Origin: Amylostereum areolatum
Taxonomy: Eukaryota > Basidiomycota > Agaricomycetes > Russulales > Stereaceae
DNA length: 64,000 nucleotides
NCBI GenBank assembly: GCA_012932865.1
Contig: SAXG01000022.1
Coordinates: forward strand, 704,493 to 768,492
Reading direction: 5' to 3'
The notes under the pieces are model-generated. The model did no database searches. It saw only the letters and a list, made by a program, of their open reading frames with translations, and was not told where the DNA came from. The translations under genes and the position numbers were made by a program. The first letter of the stretch is position 1, and each line of letters begins with the position of its first letter. Below, in pieces: positions 57,096-64,000 of this stretch.

Positions 57096-58849
57096 TCACG
57101 CCGTAACGGCGGCGATGGGTGTAGGACCAGGGAACAGCGCGATGGGCGGGATCGCGGGGAAGGCGCCCTTGTCTTCCGCTGGGGGCGCAGGCGCCGCCAC
57201 GGGTGGCGAACTGTGATCGGGTTCCCCTCCAGGCAAAGGGACGGCCGGGATGGCAGGCTGAATGGGCGGCATGGTCTCCGGAGGAGACGGTCCACTGGGG
57301 AAGGGTTCAACAGGCAAGCTTGGAAGGGGCGAAGGGGTTGGAGGCGCAGGTACGGAGGACTGGGGAGGCGTAGGAAAGTCCCAAGGACGAGGGACCTGCA
57401 TACGGGTCAGCATACACTCATGCATTGAGACGGAGGGGGCCCACCATGGCCGCAGGCATGATCCTGCACACGTACGGATGAGCTTCAACCGGCCCAGAGG
57501 AGGAAGAGAAGCGTACCAGGTAGCGGCGCACACGACGCCCTTTCCCTTGTTCTGCTGCTTGATGTACCCAAACTCGAACTCCATGTACTGCGAGATGTAC
57601 CGCACGAAGGGCAGAATCTCGCGCACGCCGCCGTAGACCATGGCCAGCGCTGAGAGGAAGTTCATGGCGGTATGGGAGATGGACTGCGCCTGCTATGGAC
57701 GATGGCATGAGTGCCCGCGTATGTGAGACGGGGGAAGGAGCACCGACATCGAGGTAGGCAAGCGTTGGCGGAGGAAGAACAAGCTCGAGTCCCCACCAAT
57801 CTACCAAAGAAGATCAGCCGGTGGATGTATGCGCGCCGAGGAAGCTCACAAGTAAGCACCGACATCCTGTCCGTCGGAGGGTACACGCCCGTATGGTCAG
57901 GCATGATCGCTTTTCCCGTCGCATATCCCAACGACATCAGCTGGGGGGTAATTTGCACGACCCCATTGATGACCGTTTCCGCGGTCGGGATCGCGCCCGC
58001 CAGGATCCCCTGCCCGTCGCCCGGCTGCCCGAGCCCAAAATCGGACGCGGCGACCAAGTTGACCAGACGCAGGTCCTTGAGCGCCTCCGAGACCGAGTCC
58101 ACCGTAGCCGTCGCAAAGTTGGTGACCGACATCTCGACATCCAAAGCGCGTTCACGCGTCTGCACGCCCTCCAGGTCTGGCGCCGGCGGCTCGGGCTCGG
58201 GCGCGCTCTTCTGGAGCCTGCTGAAGTGCTGTCTCTCGACGTCCTCCTCCGGGAGTGCAAGACAAACGGCGTGAATGGGCGCGCTGCCGCTTGTGCCGCC
58301 CGGCTTCTGGGTGGGCGAGAGCGTGCGAAGGTGCATGATGACCTTGTTCGCGGACTTGGGCTCGAGCAGCTGGGCCTTGGCCTTGCTCATCTGGTTCTTG
58401 GTGACCGCGGGTTTGGCGTTGGGGCGGGGGGCGGGCAAGATGCCATCGTTGCCGAAGATGAGGGCGCGCACGACGAGGGCGGATTGCTGGGCGCGGCGGT
58501 CCGAGCTGGAGAGCTTGGGGGCGTGCGCGGCGAGATCGTGGGCGACGATCGCGTGCTGGCGCTTGTGCTGCTCTTCGGCGGTGGAGAGGAGGGGCTTGTG
58601 GCCGACGTGGGTAGGGTTGAGACGTGCGAGGGCGGGCTTGAAGGACCAGCGGCGGTGGGGTTTCGAAGACGGGGAGGGGGAGAGGGGATCGAGGGCGGGA
58701 GCGTGGTCTGAAGAGGAGTCGTCGTCGGCGGACGGGGCGGGATCGTCGTCTGGGGGTGCGATGATGGGGTCCTGTACTTTGTCGGGGCGAGCGACGAGGG
58801 CGTCGGTGGATTTAGAGAGGGGAGAACGGATGGCGGCGAGGAAGTTCAT
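57096..58849 (-). CDS. Conserved basidiomycete protein of unknown function
   Basis: The start is at 58849 and the stop at 57096; about five exons. The N-terminal 120 residues are disordered and Ser/Asp/Pro-rich (DDDPAPSADDDSSSDHAP). A helical middle follows (VEMSVTNFATATVDSVSEALKDLRLVNLVAASDFGLG). After an intron come DWWGLELVLPPPTLAYLD and SISHTAMNFLSALAMVYGGVREILPFVRYISQYMEFEFGYIKQQNKGKGVVCAATW. Then a long proline-rich tail ends at GPTPIAAVTA. The block around LPFVRYISQ is amphipathic and could touch membranes. I recognise it only as a hypothetical protein common in mushrooms; no function is assigned. Confidence 0.7.
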
Positions 58850-59571
58850 GGCGGATTGAATGAGCGGTGGGACGGCGGGAGATGTTGTTTATACTGTGGG
58901 AGAGGGCGTCGGGCGGGGCAGGAAGGGAGAGGAGGCCAAGGGCGGACGGCCACTTAGGAACGCGAGGGCGTCGATGCTGGACGTCGAGGAGGGCCGAGCT
59001 GCCAATGGCCGCCGCTCTCTCGCGGTGATCGACCGTGGACGAATTCCAACTCGAGTCGGATGAAGTCATCGCCGTCGATCCACCGACCGCGATACATCAC
59101 GTGCACTTCCCTGCACTTGTCCTCCTCGGCACTCGGCGCCCGCTCTCCTCTCAACAAGACTTATTCCAGTCATCGACCCGGCCCTGAGCACGCATACGCA
59201 TTACTATGTCCGAATACACCCTCTAAGATGCATCGCGATCGTCCACGGGTAGAGTACTAAGGAACCTCGAAAGCGGTAACCTGGGAATACGTAGCGGTAG
59301 TGCGATAAGGCAGCGTCACAAAAACAGATGTCCATGCGAAAAAACGACGTGCGGAGATACACAGCATGAGATGGTGTGAGCGACGTTCGAGACGTACAGA
59401 GTGCAACCGCCCGAAAACAAACGCGGCGCGACGGTACCGCCATCGCCCCGCTCCAGCATCCTAAAATAACACACCATATTGTCCATGATCAAGCCCACGA
59501 ACCCGACAAAACCTCCAACTCCCGTCCGTCTACCGCGGCTCCCCTCGGATATCGTCCGAACCGTCCGCGGC
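58850..59571. other. Intergenic region
   Basis: About 720 bp with no supported gene. The opposite strand has short open frames only. Confidence 0.5.
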
Positions 59572-60324
59572 TCAGTGCACGCCGTTACGAAGCAACGCGA
59601 AGCCCGACAGAAACATGATCAGGATTGTGGCGAAGACGCTGACGAACGCGGGGTGTGCGCCGAACATCGTCCCCTCGTTTCGACAGGCGCCACAGTTCCA
59701 GCCTGCATCGACGGTCAGCATCCCCGCTTAGGCACACGCGATATCAATCGGATGAACGCACCAGAGGCGAGCGGCGTGTAGGGTTGAGGGGTATACAGCG
59801 CAAATCGGAGCGCGCTATTTGCTTGGAGCAAACCCGCCGCTCGCGCTGCCCCGGCCCCTCGTTCGTCGTGGATGTTGAGCGTGTACGTTTGCTGCGCGAG
59901 CTTGCTACCGGGGTTGCTCTCTTGAAACGCCCACGCGTCCCAGACTACGCTGGTCGCAGTTCCCGGGATCACGCCGTCCGTGGGACCGACGGGGTAGGTA
60001 ATACCGTTGGCGCCGATGGCGGATACGGTGAGGGAGGCGGGGGTGGACAGGACGTCGGAAAATGACCATGCGAACGTGATCGGCTGGTTGGATGCGAGTT
60101 TGAAGAAGGCGACGGTCGTTTGGGGCGGTTGGGTGACGGAGAGGGCGCCGGCGGCGGCAGTGATGGGGGATGGAGACGGTAGCGTTGCCCGAGGCGCTCC
60201 CCGTCGCTGAGGCCGACGCTGAGCCCGTTTGGCTGCCGCTGGCTTGGGTGCCGCTTGCTTGGGTACCGGTGGGTTGAGTGCCACTTGCTTGGGTTCCGGT
60301 CGCACTGTTTTGAGTGGAAGACAT
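59572..60324 (-). CDS. DUF7137-type Ser/Thr-rich protein with C-terminal membrane anchor
   Basis: The start is at 60324 and the stop at 59572-59574. The N-terminus is a low-complexity Ser/Thr/Gly repeat (TGTQASGTQ units). The folded domain runs ITAAAGALSVTQPPQTTVAFFKLASNQPITFAWSF to YTLNIHDERG and FALYTPQPYTPLAS. An intron (donor gtgcgt) joins it to WNCGACRNEGTMFG and a transmembrane end (FVSVFATILIMFLSGFALLRNGVH). The repeat region and the folded domain are in different frames, with the switch near 60190 at ggg/gcaac. Either an extra base in a G run or an unrecognised intron explains this. It is likely a surface or secretory-pathway protein. Confidence 0.6.
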
Positions 60325-60613
60325 GACGGGGCGGACCTCAAAGGGAGCGAGGGGAGGAGCGAGGGAGAAGGAGCGAGCGAAAAAAGGCCTTGCGACGCTG
60401 GAGCTGGAGCCTGGAGGGAGGGCTGGACGGTGACGGCGACGGCAAGGGACCGTGTGATGCACATGGACCACCCTTGGTCAACGATCACGTGAGATGTACC
60501 CACATCCACGTGCATGTTACGTACTGTCCTTCGCGGCTTCCTCGACTCGTGTGCTTCTCCCCTCTGCTGCTCTGCACTCGACGTGGCCCGTGGTCTGTAC
60601 TCTGAACACTCAC

Positions 60614-63310
60614 ATGAATTCCACGCAAACTTCTCCCCAGCGCGCTCTCGTCCCGTTCTCGCTCCCGACAGCGACACAGATTCTCCGTACCCGATCCTCC
60701 ACGCTTCCAACCAGATCGTCCTCTACGATCCCACCTCTCATGCGCTCACCATTCACCCCTCTGACAACGCCCTCACCCAGCGTCGTCCCCATCGTCCTCA
60801 AATCTGTCCCTATTGCTCACGCCCCTTCCCCCCCGACGACCGCCACGACATCAGCCACGAATTCGACGAATACTCCCTCGATGCCGACCTCGATCGCTTC
60901 GAGGACGTCACCCACGACGCCCCGCGCAGAAAACTACTTCCAGCTCCTGGCGGTGGTCAACGAATCTTCCAGCCGCCCGGTAACCCCTCCTCCCTCCTCC
61001 TTGAGCGGCTCCGACGACGGCTCCCTCAGTGGAACATCACACGACGACGAGAATGGCAGCGAACGATCAAGTGCGTTTGGGCGGGACACCATGGCGGCAG
61101 GCTACTTCAAAGCGTTCTTCAAGGAAGAAGCAAGGCTCGGCATGGGAGCGAGTGGCAGCGTGTACCTCTGTCAGGTGCGCGTGGCCCGCTTAACTTTCCA
61201 CGCCTACTCACATCGATCAACTTCACAGCACGTCCTCAACGGAAATCCTCTCGGTTCGTCGCCCCCGATGATGCGTGCTTAAGCCAGGGCTGAGTCTGCC
61301 GGATAGGTCATTTCGCCGTCAAGAAGATCGCCGTCGGCCAGTCCGCGTCCTACCTCCTCCAAATCCTGCGCGAAGTGCGCCTGCTCGAATCGCTGCACCA
61401 CCCGAACATCATCACCTACCACCACGCCTGGCTCGAGAACGCGCAGTTCTCCAGCTTCGGGCCCGTGGTGCCGACACTGCAGTAGGTCTCTCATGCCGAT
61501 TCGACGCCGTCGTGCAGTCTGTGTGCGAAGGCTCACGCGCGTCGTGAAGTGTTCTCATGCAATGGGCCGAGGGCGGCTCCCTCGACGATTACATCGACGC
61601 TCGTCTCGGCCGCGACACCCAGTCCTCGCATATTCCCCAGTCGGCCGCGGCCGAGAGGAATCACGCCTCCCCGGCTTCTGACGGGCCCATTCAGTCGCGC
61701 TCGGCGCGCATACGCGCGTTCCGGGCTATGAAACAGGCGCCGCCGGAGGAGAGGGAGCGGCTTCGGACGAGGTTGGGGATGGATGTCGGTGGGAGCGATG
61801 GGCGGGGACGGGGAGCGTGGAAGGCGGTTCATCTGTTCAGCGCAGAGGAGGTGCTGGGCCTCTTCGGAGGTGTGGTTGAGGGTTTGTCATTCTTGGTAGG
61901 TCGCGCGATTGTTCCGCCGATGCTGGGTCCAAGGAGTGCTCAGCGTTCGTTATAGCACGACAAGACTATCCTTCATTCTCGACCTCAAGCCTGGCAACGT
62001 CCTCCTTACTTGGGACCAGGGAACTCTCATGTACGTCGGTCCTTTACGTTGTGCTCGAGCTATGTGTACGCTGAACGTCTTGTTCGTAGACCACGCGCGA
62101 TGCTATCCGACTTTGGCACGTCACGAGACATGATCAATTCCTCCATCGCGCGAAGCGGTAACACGGGAACGTACGTCCCCACCGCCACGGCTGGCCCCCC
62201 CGTTCGATCTCATGCTCCACGTAGACTTGAATATACGTCGCCCGAGTCTCTCCCCGCACCTCCTTCCTTCATCCTGCCCCCGGTCGATTTCCAAGTCGGA
62301 CATGTGGTCACTGGGCATGGTCCTGCACAAAATGCTTTTCTTCCGCCTGCCCTACCACTGGTCGTCGGATGGGGAAGGCGCCAACGGCACTGAGGCTGTG
62401 GATGAGGGCTCAGCGATGGACCGACCTCGAGAAGGAGGTGCTTGCGTACCCTGGGTATGTCCCCTCCCGATCCACGCCACGTTCATATCTGATCCCCTGG
62501 GCTAAAGATTCACGGCCAACTCGACATTGGAGACCGTCTTTACGTCCCGGAGGCTTCCCCAAGCCTACCTCGTTCTCCTGGAGAGTCTTCTCAACATCGT
62601 CCCCTCCTCCCGACCCTCGTCCGAACGCGTGCAGCAAGCCATCCGTTCCGGAAAAGTACCTTACCTGCCTTTGCCCATCCACCAGCCCGAGCTCACCCGT
62701 CGTCCGTGTCCAGCTCAACCCTCTACCCCGCCCCAACCGCTCCAAAACCCCCGTCAACTCGCTCATACCCGCCTCCATGGTCCAACGCGCGAGCTCGCCC
62801 TCGGTCCCCCCGATCAACGACGCCGGCGACCCCGCCCGCACCCCACCGTCCCATCGCATTCTCGCACGTCTCTGAGATCGACCCGGATCCGGACGCGACG
62901 CCGAGGAACGAGAAGATGCCGACATGGCGGGAGGAGCAGGACGCCGTTCTCAGTCTTCCCGCGTCGCCGCCCGGTCCATCCCCGACAACATCCGCCTGGC
63001 GACCCTCGCCCGAGGCCGTGCGCGGCGCCGTACGCTGCTCAAAGCGGGGTTGTTCACCGTCAAGGTGAGCCTCGCCGTCGTCGCGCCTGTCTCTCTGCTG
63101 CGCTGACGCATCGCTGTGGACGCGAAGGTGATGTCGATGCTGGATCGAACGCTGACGCCGCAGCCGCTAGGCCCGAGGACGATGGCGACGCTGCTTGCGT
63201 TGGGTTGTGGGATGTGCAAGGGAGGGGCTGAGGTATACGCTGGCGCTGATCGTGGTGCATCTCGCGCTGTTGAGGGGGTGCTGGGAGGGGTGGGCGAGGG
63301 GGTGGTGTAG
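60614..63310 (+). CDS. IKS-type serine/threonine protein kinase, frame-disrupted as given
   Basis: The likely ATG is at 60614 (MNSTQTSPQRALVP) and the stop at 63308-63310. An N-terminal ICPYCSRPF zinc-like motif is followed by NYFQLLAVV. The kinase domain shows LGMGASGSVYL, FAVKKIAVGQS, REVRLLESLHHPNIITYHHAWLE, LMQWAEGGSLDDYI, LDLKPGNVLL, LSDFGTS, YTSPESL, SDMWSLGMVLHKMLFFRLPY and RRLPQAYLVLLESLLNI. The C-terminus ends with a weakly hydrophobic segment. This is the IKS1/iksA layout. The frame breaks by single bases at the C7 run (60828-60834), near 61975 (catTctcgac), near 62290 (gatTtccaag) and near 62423 (cgaCctcgag), and probably upstream of 60680. Either it is a pseudogene or the consensus has homopolymer errors. 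Confidence 0.65.
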
Positions 63311-64000
63311 CGCGTAGCCGGGCAGGGCCAGATGCCCCCCACGTCGTGGAAACCCCGGACCTGCGCGGTCTTTTTTCTTCTATGAACGCTTGGCCGGCGC
63401 GCCAATGTACCCACTTTTTATGTTTCTAGGATACATACTTATGCCGTCCATCATGTTTTGGATGGATGGATGGATCCGCGCTATTGGAACTTGGACCGTC
63501 CGACGTGCAGCGTCTATTTCTCTCCCTCGTTGGAGACGGGTCAAGAGCGATATCACTCTATGTATGTGTGCACGGTCAGTGGTTCGCCGGCCGCACACTT
63601 TACTTACGTAGTTACACGCCAATTTTGATGAGCGCTGAGCGTCGATATTGAGCGGAACAATGCTGCTCCCATCATGGTACATAAGTAAGGTCTGTAAGGA
63701 AGAAAAGAGCGTGATGGGTCGGAGATGACGGTCCGGGGGCGGTTCGGGTTTGGATATTGAATCTTGTGCGAATGCAGACGAGTAGGATTTCGTGTCGATC
63801 AAAGACTGAGTAGTCAATATTCAATACTCAGTACTCAGTACCAGTGCTCAAGCTCAAGAGCAACTTCTAAGATTCAGCTTCAACGTGGTGGTTAGTTAGA
63901 TGGTTGCCGGCGGAGAAGTCGCTCCAGCCTTGGCTACAACTTGCCGGCGGCTATGTATCTCAGGGTCGAAATTGAGCACGAAATCATTCAGAGTCTCAGT
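63311..64000. other. Intergenic end of window
   Basis: About 690 bp. A short simple repeat of tcaatactcagtactcagtacc type lies at about 63810-63845. No gene is seen. Confidence 0.5.

Overview
The window is nuclear DNA of a filamentous basidiomycete, most likely an Agaricomycete. The evidence is dense genes split by many GT-AG introns of about 50-70 nt, a Plavaka-type DNA transposon, and several gene types typical of mushroom-forming fungi. These include tandem type-B carboxylesterases, FSP1-like flavoproteins, a coiled-coil/F-box protein, an NCS1 permease, a DUF7137 protein and an IKS-type kinase. No species can be named from sequence alone. Gene models below are splice models made by eye.

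Region 1 (1-12,534): a complete 11.2-kb Plavaka transposon at 305-11,526. It has 17-bp terminal inverted repeats beginning CATCAGG, subterminal inverted repeats and a 2-bp GT target duplication. It carries a Plavaka transposase (minus), a second large protein gene of unknown function (minus) and a third multi-exon gene (plus). It splits an unidentified host gene, and the reading frame continues across the reconstructed empty site. The right half of that gene also has an in-frame TAG followed by 26 further open codons.

Region 2 (12.8-22.0 kb): two tandem duplications. First come two secreted type-B carboxylesterases; the upstream copy is broken by a 294-bp MITE. Then come two FSP1/AMID-like FAD oxidoreductases on the plus strand.

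Region 3 (22.6-29.0 kb): an APH-like kinase/phosphotransferase, a 44-codon two-exon small gene, a 1-kb gene-poor stretch, and a coiled-coil/F-box protein.

Region 4 (29.4-39.4 kb): the TFIIA gamma-subunit gene and an NF-X1 zinc-finger gene face away from each other. A 5.8-kb non-LTR retrotransposon sits in their roughly 220-bp shared promoter. It has both ORFs open, a poly(A) tail and a 14-bp target duplication containing CACGTG. Its reverse transcriptase carries YVND instead of the expected Y-x-D-D.

Region 5 (39.5-52.5 kb): an NCS1 nucleobase permease, a protein with five copies of a small Cys-rich module, a multi-pass membrane protein, a YAP/Alf4/glomulin-family gene carrying a second, apparently identical MITE, and a DUF4139 protein with two possible GC-AG introns.

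Region 6 (52.5-64 kb): about 2 kb without a convincing gene, a P450 with an unusual I-helix motif, a conserved unknown protein, a DUF7137 membrane-anchored protein, and an IKS-type kinase. Reading-frame breaks at short homopolymers cluster in the last two genes, which suggests either decay or a local consensus problem.

Apart from tandem paralogues and transposon cargo the genes form no obvious pathway cluster. The strongest theme is transposon impact: four insertions in 64 kb, three in or through genes and one in a divergent promoter.
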